This document shows positions 17,861 through 25,643 of a DNA stretch of 64,000 nucleotides, piece by piece; position 1 is the first letter of the stretch; every line of letters begins with the position of its first letter. Under the pieces are notes generated by a model that was not told the origin of the DNA, did not search any database, and worked only from the letters and a program-made list of their open reading frames with translations. This DNA is from Nitratireductor arenosus (GTDB taxonomy: Bacteria; Pseudomonadota; Alphaproteobacteria; Rhizobiales; Rhizobiaceae). The position numbers and the translations under genes were made by a program. The DNA is taken from the NCBI RefSeq assembly GCF_009742725.1, contig NZ_WPHG01000008.1:1-64000 (forward strand). Direction: 5' to 3'.

Positions 17861-18676
17861 ATGGCGGGCGACGAAGAGCTTCTGCGCGAGATGGAAAGAC
17901 TGGCGGTCCTCGCCAGCCGGGAGATTCTCGATGTCGCGCGGCGGGGGATCGTGACCGAGCGCAAGGCCGACGCCTCGCCCGTTACCGAGGCCGACCGCCG
18001 CGCCGAAAAAACCATTTTGGGCGGATTGCGCCGGGCCTTTCCCGATATTGCCTGTGTCGGCGAGGAAGAGGCCAGCGCCGGTGTCGCCGACACTGCGACC
18101 GGCGAGACCTTCTTTCTGGTGGATCCGCTCGACGGCACCAAGGAATTCGTCTGCGGCCGCCCGGACTACACCGTCAACATCGCCCTGATCAGAACCGCCG
18201 CTCCGGCGATCGGCGTCGTGGTGGCGCCCGCCACCGGCGAGCTCTATGCGGCCAGACCCGGCCACGCAGAACGCGCCCGGGTCGCAGCCGACGGCGCCGT
18301 TGTCGAGCGCGCGCGGCTTGCGGTGCGGCCGGCCGTCGAGCCGCCTTTGGTGGTGGCGAGCCGCTCGCATCTCAGCCGCGAGACGTCCGCCTATATTGCG
18401 GCCTGCGGCGCGAAGGAAACCGTCTCGGTCGGTTCGTCGCTCAAGTTCTGCCTGCTCGCCCGGGGCGACGCCGATCTTTACCCGCGTTTTTCGCGCACCA
18501 TGCAGTGGGATACGGCCGCCGGCGACGCGGTGCTGCGCGCGGCCGGCGGGCGCACCGTGGAGGTCGGCGGCGGCGATCTGGCCTATGGGCGGCGGCAGGC
18601 ACAGGGCGAGGAATGGGCCAATCCCTGGTTCATCGCCATGGGCGGGGCCGTGCCCATGGCCGACACCGGCCGCTGA
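17861..18676 (+). CDS. cysQ: 3'(2'),5'-bisphosphate nucleotidase CysQ
   Basis: 271 residues, inositol-monophosphatase superfamily. Metal-binding VGEEEAS at about 67-72, then FLVDPLDGTKEF at 86-96 (the DPxDGT motif), and QWDTAAGDAVL near 213 (the WDxAAG motif) are all intact. The enzyme removes the 3'-phosphate from PAP formed in sulfate assimilation, keeping sulfotransferases and the sulfate pathway running. It is transcribed away from uxs and converges on the PfkB kinase gene. Confidence 0.9.
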   Translation: MAGDEELLREMERLAVLASREILDVARRGIVTERKADASPVTEADRRAEKTILGGLRRAFPDIACVGEEEASAGVADTATGETFFLVDPLDGTKEFVCGRPDYTVNIALIRTAAPAIGVVVAPATGELYAARPGHAERARVAADGAVVERARLAVRPAVEPPLVVASRSHLSRETSAYIAACGAKETVSVGSSLKFCLLARGDADLYPRFSRTMQWDTAAGDAVLRAAGGRTVEVGGGDLAYGRRQAQGEEWANPWFIAMGGAVPMADTGR

Positions 18677-18703
18677 CGGGCCGTTCGGAAAGTCCTGCCT
18701 CCG

Positions 18704-19624
18704 TCAGCCGAGCTCCGCGCGCCAGGGCGGATCGGCACCCGTCCGCGACACCGTGACGGCGGCCGCGCGCGCGGCAAGGGCGAGCGCGCCTTCAAGCGCG
18801 TCGTCGCCAATGCCGGCAAGTGCGGATTTCGACAGCAGCTCATGTTCTGACAGAAACGCCAGCAGCCCGGCATTGAACGTGTCGCCCGCGCCGACCGTGT
18901 CGGCAACGGTGAGCCTTCGCGCGGGAACCACGATCTTGCGGTTGCCGACATGGCCGCTCGCCCCGGCCTCGCCATGCGTCACCACCACCAGACCGGCCCC
19001 GAGATCGAGAAGGCTGCGCGCGGCGCCGTCGTCGCCGCCGCCGGTCAGCCAGACAAGGTCCTCGTCGGACAACTTGACGATGTCGCTCATGGAGACCATG
19101 CGTCGGATGCGCGTCCTGTGAAGTCGCGGATCGGTGATGAAGCCGGGGCGGATATTGGGATCGAGCATGATCACCCGGCGATCCCGTTCGCGCACCATCA
19201 ACGCCTCGTAGGTCGATCCGCACGGTTCCGGGATCAGGCTGATCGCGCCGAAATGCAAAGCCTCGACCTCGTCGCCGAGCACCGGCAGATCGTTTACCTC
19301 CAGCATCCGGCCCGCTGAATTTTCGTCGTAAAACAGGTAATGCGCCTGACCGTCGTCGAGCGTGACGAAGGCGAGCGTGGTCGGCCGCCCCGAGCGCCGG
19401 ATATGGCGGGTGTCGACATGGCTTGCCCGCAAGGCATCGTCGAGCAGGTCGCCGAACAGATCGGTCGACAACCCGGAAAAAAACCCGGCCGCAACGCCGA
19501 GCCTGCCAAGCGCTACGGCGGTGTTGAATATCGCCCCGCCTGGATGTGGAACATAGGCGCTGACGCCGTCGTCCCCGGGACGGGGCAACATGTCGATCAG
19601 CGCTTCGCCGCAGCACAGGATCAT
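18704..19624 (-). CDS. PfkB-family carbohydrate kinase (fructokinase-like)
   Basis: 306 residues, usual for the family. Signature 1 is GGAIFNTAVALGRLG (about 29-43). Signature 2 is DTVGAGDTFNAGLL (about 245-258), containing the catalytic Asp of the GAGDTF anion hole. It phosphorylates a sugar using ATP; fructose is the commonest substrate for this clade, but 2-keto-3-deoxygluconate or ribose cannot be ruled out. The start is ATG 19624. The gene converges with cysQ, with 27 bp between stops. Confidence 0.8.
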   Translation of the reverse strand: MILCCGEALIDMLPRPGDDGVSAYVPHPGGAIFNTAVALGRLGVAAGFFSGLSTDLFGDLLDDALRASHVDTRHIRRSGRPTTLAFVTLDDGQAHYLFYDENSAGRMLEVNDLPVLGDEVEALHFGAISLIPEPCGSTYEALMVRERDRRVIMLDPNIRPGFITDPRLHRTRIRRMVSMSDIVKLSDEDLVWLTGGGDDGAARSLLDLGAGLVVVTHGEAGASGHVGNRKIVVPARRLTVADTVGAGDTFNAGLLAFLSEHELLSKSALAGIGDDALEGALALAARAAAVTVSRTGADPPWRAELG

Positions 19625-19870
19625 CTAGCCCTCGCTTGTTCGTCGGCTTTCCCGCGAGCTTATGCCGGCCGATTGGTCTTTCGGCAATCTTTGCATGGCC
19701 GGCACGCGCCCGAAAAGCAGCGGGCTGGGCCCCTCCGGCGGCCATGCGGATGCCGGGCGATGTGCCCGTGACGAAGGTGGCTGCCTCAGAACGGGCAGAG
19801 TCGTGGCAGGACCGCCGAATTCTTTGGCGCGCGAGCCGGAGAGGTGGTTGTCGCGCGGCTGGTGCCGGGC

Positions 19871-21580
19871 TTACTGGACCAGGACGGAGCGGGCGCAGCT
19901 CACACCGCTGACCTTGACGTCAGCCTCGCCGAGCCGCACGCCGAGGACGCCCAAAAGGGTGTCCAAAAGGCCGTCGATCGCGGGCGTGACGGTCCCCAGA
20001 ATGCCGGCCAAGGTGGTGCTGACGGCATTCAGGCCGAGCCCGAGCCCGAGCACCCGGATTTCCAGGTCGAGCTCTTCGAGCAGCGACGCTGTCAGCGAGG
20101 TGGTGATGTCGCGGGTCGACGCCGTCTTCACCGTCGCGTTGCGGATATCGGTTGCGTTGAAGCGCAGATCGGTCGGCTGACCGTTGCCGATATTGATCCG
20201 GGCTTGGCCGCGCACCTTGATGAGCGGCACGGAGACGATGTCGGCATCCTGGAAGGAAAGCGTTCGCGTGAAGTCGGCGAAACCTGTGGTCGACGTCTCG
20301 GCGATGCGCAATTCGGCGATGCCCGGACGGGTCGCGACCGTCACCTGGGCGCTTGAGGTCGTGCCGTCAGGGCAGGCGACGCGTTTCAGCCGGCCTTCCG
20401 CGTAGGCGACCTCCAAAAACAGCGGCAGCTTGATCGCGACGCCGCTCAAAATGCCCGTCCCGCCGATCTGGACGTCGATGCGCGCCCGCGTCTGGGCGGT
20501 GCGCACGACCGAGCCGTGCTCGCCCAGGGCGAACCATCCGCTTTGCTGCATCGGCTCGCCGATCGCCACCGCGGCCGTGACCTTCGCCAGGCCGGGGATG
20601 GTCGCACCGAGGTCGAGGGCAAGCTGGTTTTGGCCGTTCGCGGCGACCGCGCTGCCGGTGATCAGTTCCATCACGCCCACTGTCGCGTCGAAGGCGCCGC
20701 GGCCCGACCCGAGCGCCAGCGAGGCCGCGTTGCCGAGGTCGATCATCTGCGACAGCGGCACTTCGAGCGTGGTGGTGGCGATGCCGTTGAGGGCTGTCTT
20801 CAGCGCTGGGCTCGCGCCTTCGGTGGCCGCGACCGCCTTGGCGATGTCGCCGATCGTGACTTCCGTGGCGAGCAGTTGCGAATAGGTGCCGACGTCGAGA
20901 TCGACCTCGGAGGCAAGCGCGTCGAGAAAGCCGAACAGCGACACGTCGGCGTCAAGCAGGGCATTGTAGTCCATCGCCGTCAACGACAGATTGGTGCCGA
21001 GCAGCCCGCCGAGCAGATCGTTCGCCAACCCGCCATTCAGGCTTGCAAGCCGCGAGCCGATCGAAAAGGCGGCTTTCGGCGTCGCGCTGGCGGTCGACGT
21101 CACCGCGATCTTCGGGCTACCCATCAGGGTTTCGCCGAAAAAGCGTTTGCCCGTACGGGTGATGGTGACCTTGACCGCGTTGGCGTTGGCAAGACCGCGC
21201 TCGAAGCGGACCGTTACCGGCAGCGCCGGATCGGGCTTGTACCGCCCGGTCTCGACCGTAAGCAGGTTTTCTCCCGAACCGGGAATTTCGGGATGCTGGC
21301 CATCGCGGATCACCGTGATCGTTCCCAAATGATTGTCGCGAAGGGCCGCGATCACCGCGGCCTCGGCCGCGTCGATCCGCTTGGCGCCGGCGATCGCGGC
21401 GATGTCGGCCAAAGTCTGCACCTCGCGCTTTTCGTTGTAGAGCGCGCCGGCGTCGATGGCGAAGGCGGCCATGGCCAGCGCCAATGGCGCGAGGAAGGCG
21501 CTCATGGTGGCCAGGTTGCCTTTGCGGTCGGCCACGAAACCGGTGGCGCGGCCCTGACGGTGTGCGCGGCAACGTCTCAT
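19871..21580 (-). CDS. TadG-like pilus-assembly / surface protein
   Basis: 569 residues. An N-terminal basic segment and a prepilin-like helix (NLATMSAFLAPLALAMAAFAID) lead into GALYNEKREVQTLADIAA, the usual TadG start where a helix anchors the protein to the inner membrane. The rest is beta-rich and contains almost no cysteine except near the C-terminus (ACPDGTT and SGVSCARS). TadG acts with TadE in assembly of Flp/Tad pili. Only TadE accompanies it here; the ATPase, secretin and prepilin genes are absent from the window. ATG 21580 begins one base after the tadE-like stop. Confidence 0.75.
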   Translation of the reverse strand: MRRCRAHRQGRATGFVADRKGNLATMSAFLAPLALAMAAFAIDAGALYNEKREVQTLADIAAIAGAKRIDAAEAAVIAALRDNHLGTITVIRDGQHPEIPGSGENLLTVETGRYKPDPALPVTVRFERGLANANAVKVTITRTGKRFFGETLMGSPKIAVTSTASATPKAAFSIGSRLASLNGGLANDLLGGLLGTNLSLTAMDYNALLDADVSLFGFLDALASEVDLDVGTYSQLLATEVTIGDIAKAVAATEGASPALKTALNGIATTTLEVPLSQMIDLGNAASLALGSGRGAFDATVGVMELITGSAVAANGQNQLALDLGATIPGLAKVTAAVAIGEPMQQSGWFALGEHGSVVRTAQTRARIDVQIGGTGILSGVAIKLPLFLEVAYAEGRLKRVACPDGTTSSAQVTVATRPGIAELRIAETSTTGFADFTRTLSFQDADIVSVPLIKVRGQARINIGNGQPTDLRFNATDIRNATVKTASTRDITTSLTASLLEELDLEIRVLGLGLGLNAVSTTLAGILGTVTPAIDGLLDTLLGVLGVRLGEADVKVSGVSCARSVLVQ

Positions 21581-21581
21581 C

Positions 21582-22025
21582 TTACAGCCCTCCGACGCGG
21601 ATGGTCGAAACACGCCGGATCTCGGTCGGCGGCATCGGCAGCCCCTTCATCAGGTTCCAGATCGGAAGGGTGCGTGCGTCGTAAAGCACCGACACGGTGA
21701 ACTGGTTCGGATTGGCGGGGTTTTCAACGACTGAGAAGGCGAGGCTGTCGCGGTCGATGAACGGATAGGAATTGGCGTTCGCGTCGACGAAGCTGGTCGC
21801 CAGGGCGCGCCGCTCGGCGAGATCGAGCCCGGCTATGGCGGTGCGGGTGGCGTCAGCGGCGATCTGCTGCAGCGAGTGGGAGGCGGCGAGATGGATGCCG
21901 AACGCGACCATCCCCAGGAACATGCTTAGAAACAAGGGCGCCAGAATCGTGAATTCAACCGCCGTGACCGCCGTCCGGCAGGCGGCGAGGCGACGAATCA
22001 GGGGGAAGGCGGACTTGGTGCACAT
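21582..22025 (-). CDS. TadE-like pseudopilin
   Basis: 147 residues. Residues 12-45 (AACRTAVTAVEFTILAPLFLSM) carry the TadE signature: a short basic leader, the AVEFT cleavage-like region and one membrane helix. TadE is a minor pseudopilin helping build Tad adhesive pili. It is paired with a TadG-like gene immediately downstream (one-base gap), so they form a two-gene unit. Confidence 0.8.
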   Translation of the reverse strand: MCTKSAFPLIRRLAACRTAVTAVEFTILAPLFLSMFLGMVAFGIHLAASHSLQQIAADATRTAIAGLDLAERRALATSFVDANANSYPFIDRDSLAFSVVENPANPNQFTVSVLYDARTLPIWNLMKGLPMPPTEIRRVSTIRVGGL

Positions 22026-22127
22026 ACCCCAACTAGAGCATGCAACCTCCCACGTCGCCCTAACGCCCGGTACAACCTGAAATAGATCTCGCGTGTATCG
22101 CCGTTCCGCTGGACTTCACAAACGGTT

Positions 22128-22661
22128 CTAGCCGCGCGCCAGGGCCTCGTGTCCGTCGGCAAGGTCCTCCAGAAGCGCGCGCAAGGCGGCGGCCTTGGAG
22201 GCACCGAAGGTTTCCTCGATCCGCCGGCCATGCGTGTCGACGATCGGGCGCAGCCGCGCATGAATGGCCAGGCCCCGGTCGGTGGCATGAACCAGCACGC
22301 GCCTTTGGTCGTCGGGATCGGCGACGCGGTGGATGAGCCCGCTGGCCACCATCCGGTCGGCCAGCTTGGTCAGGGCGGGGTGGTTCATCAGCACTAGCTC
22401 GGCCAGCGATCCCATCGACCGGCCGGCGCGATCGGCGAGGATTTCGAGCACGCGCCATTGCTCCACCGAGATGTTTTCGGCCTGAAGCCGCTCGTCGAGT
22501 TCGGCGTGCAGGCGCCGGTGCGCCCGCGCCAGTTGGTAGGTCAGATAGGTTTCGATGGAAGGCGTGGGCACCTGGCTTGTCCCGTTCTGGATCACAGTCG
22601 GCTTGTCCGTGGTTCGGCCCGCGCCGCCGCGCCCGATTCGACGCGATTGATTTGATCGCAT
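22128..22661 (-). CDS. MarR-family transcriptional regulator
   Basis: 177 residues from ATG 22661. The winged helix is clear: VEQWRVLEILAD, SMGSLAELVLMNHPALTKLADRM (recognition helix), and HRVADPDDQRRVLVHATDRG (wing with the DxRxxxxxLT-type pattern). The first 25 residues are basic and not family-like, and the ATG has no good Shine-Dalgarno spacing, so the real start may be a downstream GTG. It is divergent from the amide-module genes. A 16-bp palindromic site lies between the two starts, so autorepression and control of the binding-protein gene are likely. Small amides or aromatic acids are possible ligands (inference). Confidence 0.85.
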   Translation of the reverse strand: MRSNQSRRIGRGGAGRTTDKPTVIQNGTSQVPTPSIETYLTYQLARAHRRLHAELDERLQAENISVEQWRVLEILADRAGRSMGSLAELVLMNHPALTKLADRMVASGLIHRVADPDDQRRVLVHATDRGLAIHARLRPIVDTHGRRIEETFGASKAAALRALLEDLADGHEALARG

Positions 22662-22670
22662 TCTTCCGAT

Positions 22671-22686
22671 ATTTTACTTGGAAAAT
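22671..22686. promoter_or_regulatory. Candidate MarR operator
   Basis: ATTTTACTTGGAAAAT is an imperfect palindrome matching at 12 of 16 positions (arms ATTTT/AAAAT). It lies ten bases upstream of the MarR ATG and 33 bases upstream of the divergent TTG at 22719, where a repressor would cover both promoters. A related TTTACTTGATTTGGAAAATAAA sequence recurs at about 23932. Confidence 0.5.
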
Positions 22687-22718
22687 GAAGCGGGTCAATT
22701 GCTGGGAGGCAAGGAGGA

Positions 22719-23849
22719 TTGACCGCCGCGAGAATCATCGAGGTGAGGGGGAGGTCCTTTCCGCCGCCCGGCCTGGGTTTTCCAGGCGATCTGGAACGTT
22801 TGACGCCGATCGGCGGAACGCGGACGCATCGCGTCGCGGTTCTGGTGCCGATGTGCGGGTCGGCGGGATTATGGGGTCCGTCGTGCATTTCCTGCGCGCA
22901 ACTGGCGATCTCGGAAGTCAATGCCGGCGGGGGCATTGGCGGGGTTGCGCTCGAACCGGTCTTCCTCAATTCCGACGACAGCACGGTGGGCGATCTCGAA
23001 TACGAGCTCAGCGGACTGGTGGAGGACGGCGTGGTCGCCGGCATCGTCGGGATGAGCGTCAGTTCGGTGCGCCAGCGGCTGAACAAGCTGCTCGGCGGTC
23101 GCGTGCCGCATATCTACACGCCGCTTTATGAAGGTCACGAGCACACACCCAACGTCTTCACCATCGGTGAAACGCCGAGCGACCAGCTCGTGCCCGCGAT
23201 CGGACGGTTGTCGCGGATGCTTTCGGCCCGGCGTTGGGCGTTGATCGGCAACGATTATGTGTGGCCGCGCGCCTCCAACGCGATCGCCAAGCCCTGCATC
23301 GCCGCTCAGGGCGGAACGGTGACCTTCGAGGGGTATGTGCCCTTCGGCCTCGAAGAACCGGCCTGGCTGGTCGAGCGCATCATGCGCACGGAGCCGGACA
23401 TCGTGCTGATCTCGCTGGTCGGGCAGGATTCTGTCGAGTTCAACCGCTGCTTCGGCGAAATGGGGCTCGACCGCAGCGTATTCCGCTTTTCCACCGCGAT
23501 CGAGGAAAACATCCTGATGGCGACGGGAGCGGCCAACACCAAGCGTCTCTTCGCCGCGGCGTCCTATTTTTCCGCGCTGGCGACGGATCAGAACCTGTCG
23601 TTCAAGGAGCGCTACCATGCCATCCATGACGGCGCGGCGCCTGCGCTCAATTCGCTCGGCCAGTCCATGTATGAGGGCATCGGCTTCTATGCCGGCCTGA
23701 TGCGCCAGCGCGACGCCGGCGCATCAGGCCCGATTTCCTATGCCAGCGCCCGTGGCGGGGTTTTCTACAACAACGACCGCAAGGCGTGCTCGACCTATCT
23801 TGCGCGCGCCGACGGGCTGCAATTTTCGATCCTCGACCGCCTGTCCTGA
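22719..23849 (+). CDS. AmiC-like cytoplasmic amide/urea-binding protein
   Basis: 376 residues of type I periplasmic-binding-protein fold (Peripla_BP_5/6): RVAVLVPMCGSAGLWGPSC, AISEVNAGGGIGG, YTPLYEGHEHTPNVFTIGE and MYEGIGFYAGLM follow the AmiC/FmdD/UrtA pattern. Unlike transporter binding proteins, no signal peptide is present; the fold begins by about residue 25. That is the state of AmiC, the cytosolic amide sensor that controls an antiterminator in Pseudomonas. The start TTG 22719 has GGGAGG nine bases upstream; a GTG at 22743 is an alternative. Likely the sensor for the amide module downstream. No AmiR-like partner is seen. Confidence 0.7.
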   Translation: MTAARIIEVRGRSFPPPGLGFPGDLERLTPIGGTRTHRVAVLVPMCGSAGLWGPSCISCAQLAISEVNAGGGIGGVALEPVFLNSDDSTVGDLEYELSGLVEDGVVAGIVGMSVSSVRQRLNKLLGGRVPHIYTPLYEGHEHTPNVFTIGETPSDQLVPAIGRLSRMLSARRWALIGNDYVWPRASNAIAKPCIAAQGGTVTFEGYVPFGLEEPAWLVERIMRTEPDIVLISLVGQDSVEFNRCFGEMGLDRSVFRFSTAIEENILMATGAANTKRLFAAASYFSALATDQNLSFKERYHAIHDGAAPALNSLGQSMYEGIGFYAGLMRQRDAGASGPISYASARGGVFYNNDRKACSTYLARADGLQFSILDRLS

Positions 23850-23867
23850 TATCCACGACACTTCCCT

Positions 23868-23893
23868 GTCCGCGAAGCGACCGCTTCGCGGAC
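23868..23893. terminator. Strong inverted repeat after binding-protein gene
   Basis: A perfect 12-bp inverted repeat with two central bases: GTCCGCGAAGCG, AC, CGCTTCGCGGAC. As RNA it would form a very stable GC hairpin about 20 bases after the stop codon. No run of T follows, so factor-independent termination is uncertain; an mRNA-stabilising hairpin or a repeat element is also possible. Confidence 0.45.
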
Positions 23894-23930
23894 GGTTCGA
23901 CGGCGGCCGAAGCGTAGTTCCGGTTCGAGA

Positions 23931-23985
23931 ATTTACTTGATTTGGAAAATAAAACGCCTTAAGAAATTTTCCAATTCAAATAATA
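23931..23985. promoter_or_regulatory. Candidate AT-rich operator/promoter upstream of flotillin gene
   Basis: TTGGAAAAT (23942-23950) and ATTTTCCAA (23966-23974) form a perfect 9-base inverted repeat spaced by 15 bases. The symmetry extends imperfectly outward (ACTTGAT to the left, TTCAAAT to the right). The left half resembles the candidate operator at 22671. The local AT-richness stands out from GC-rich surroundings, as expected for a promoter. Confidence 0.45.
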
Positions 23986-24012
23986 TTCGCACGCAAGGCC
24001 GGGGAGGGTCGC

Positions 24013-25611
24013 GTGGCTTGGCTGGTTGGAATCATTCTCATCATCGTCGTGGCGGCGGTCGCGGTCCTGTTCCTCAACCGGTTCTACGTGAAGTCGACGC
24101 GTGACGCGGCGCTGATCCGCACGGGCGCAGGCGGCCGCAAAATCATCATCGACGGCGGCGCGCTGGCGCTGCCCATCCTGCATCGGGTCGACCGCATGAA
24201 CATGCGTTCGGTGCGTCTGCAGGTGGAGCGGACCGGCGCTCGGGCCCTGATCTCGGAAGACCGGTTGCGGGTCGATCTGGCGTTGGAGTTCCACGTCCGG
24301 GTCGATCCAACGCCGGACGGGATCGCAACGGCGGCCCAGGCGCTCGGCTCGAAGGCTTTCCGCGAGGACGAGATGCAGGCGCTGATGGCGGGCAAACTCG
24401 TCGATGCCGTCCAGGCCGAGGTCGCACGCCGCACCATGGACGAACTCCACGTCGACCGCGGCGGTTTTTCCGAGGCGGTGGTCGCGCGGTTAACCGCCAA
24501 TCTGGCCAAATCCGGGCTTGTGGTCGATTCGGTGTCGCTGACCCATCTCGACCAGACGCCGTTTTCGGACCTGGATGACAACAACGCCTTCAACGCGGTC
24601 GGCATGCGCCGGCTCGCCGAAACGATCGCGGAAAACCGTAAGGCGCGCATCGACGTTGAGGCCGAGGCCGACACGACCGTCAGGCGGCGCCAGCTTGAGC
24701 AGACCAAGCAAAGGCTGGCCATCGAACGCGAGCAGCAGGAATTCGAGATCGTCAGCAAGCTCGAGATCGAACGCCAGCGCATCCGTCACAACAGCGAGCT
24801 GGAAACAAGCCGGACCGAGGCCGAGCGGCTTGCCGAGGAGCAGCGCATCGTCAAGGCGCGCGACCTCAAACAGGCCGAGATCGAGCGCGACCTGACCTTG
24901 CGCCGGCGCGAGATGGAGGCGCTGCTGGAGGTCGAGGCGGCCAAGATCGACAATGCGATCCGCATCGCGGCCAAGCGTGGCGAGGAGACCCAGGAACAGG
25001 CCAGGGCAGAGACGGCGCGCGTCGGGCTGATCGAGGCGCAGGAGCAGGTCCAGACCTCGCGCGACCTGGCGGCGGCCGAGCGCGGCCGCAAGCTGGCCCA
25101 GGTAAAGGCCCAGCAGGACAGCGAGACCGACGGTGTCCGCGTGAAGTCGAAAGTCTCTTCGATCCTGTCGACGGCAAAGGCCGAGAGCGAGGCCGTGCAG
25201 CTACGCGCCACGGCCGAGCGCGACCGGCTGGTGGCCGAGGCCGAGGGACGCTCGGCCGAAATCCAGGCCGACAACCAGCAATCCGACGCCGTGCTGCGGG
25301 CGCGCGTCGAAATGCACAAGATCGACCGGTTGCCGGAGATCGCCACCCAGATGATGAAGCCGGTCGAAAAGATCGAATCGATCCGCATCAACCAGATCGG
25401 CGGGCTCGGCGGCCGCAACGGTGCCGGCGACGGCGACGGCACGCCCTTCGGCCAGGCACTGGACTCCATTCTCGGCATGTCGGTGCAATTGCCGTTCATG
25501 AAGAAGCTCGGCGACGAGATCGGGCTCGATTTCGACGCCCAGCTCGCCGGCCGCACCGCCGACGCCGCCGGGCGGGCCGCCGCCGCGACCCGGCCCAAGA
25601 AAGACGGCTGA
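24013..25611 (+). CDS. Flotillin-family (SPFH) membrane scaffold protein
   Basis: 532 residues. A single N-terminal membrane helix (residues 2-22) is followed by an SPFH/band-7 domain (about 25-190: LISEDRLRVDLALEFHVRVD, AQAEVARRTMDELHVDR). Then comes a long charged coiled coil (about 200-440) rich in Glu, Arg and Ala, and a short C-terminal domain. Flotillins organise membrane microdomains and oligomerise through the coiled coil. The start is GTG 24013 with GGGGAGGG upstream. It lies 32 bp before the transporter binding-protein gene, so it is probably co-transcribed; a link to the amide transporter is only suggested by position. Confidence 0.85.
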   Translation: MAWLVGIILIIVVAAVAVLFLNRFYVKSTRDAALIRTGAGGRKIIIDGGALALPILHRVDRMNMRSVRLQVERTGARALISEDRLRVDLALEFHVRVDPTPDGIATAAQALGSKAFREDEMQALMAGKLVDAVQAEVARRTMDELHVDRGGFSEAVVARLTANLAKSGLVVDSVSLTHLDQTPFSDLDDNNAFNAVGMRRLAETIAENRKARIDVEAEADTTVRRRQLEQTKQRLAIEREQQEFEIVSKLEIERQRIRHNSELETSRTEAERLAEEQRIVKARDLKQAEIERDLTLRRREMEALLEVEAAKIDNAIRIAAKRGEETQEQARAETARVGLIEAQEQVQTSRDLAAAERGRKLAQVKAQQDSETDGVRVKSKVSSILSTAKAESEAVQLRATAERDRLVAEAEGRSAEIQADNQQSDAVLRARVEMHKIDRLPEIATQMMKPVEKIESIRINQIGGLGGRNGAGDGDGTPFGQALDSILGMSVQLPFMKKLGDEIGLDFDAQLAGRTADAAGRAAAATRPKKDG

Positions 25612-25643
25612 ACGCCGCCGCGACCATCACAGGGGAGAGAAAG

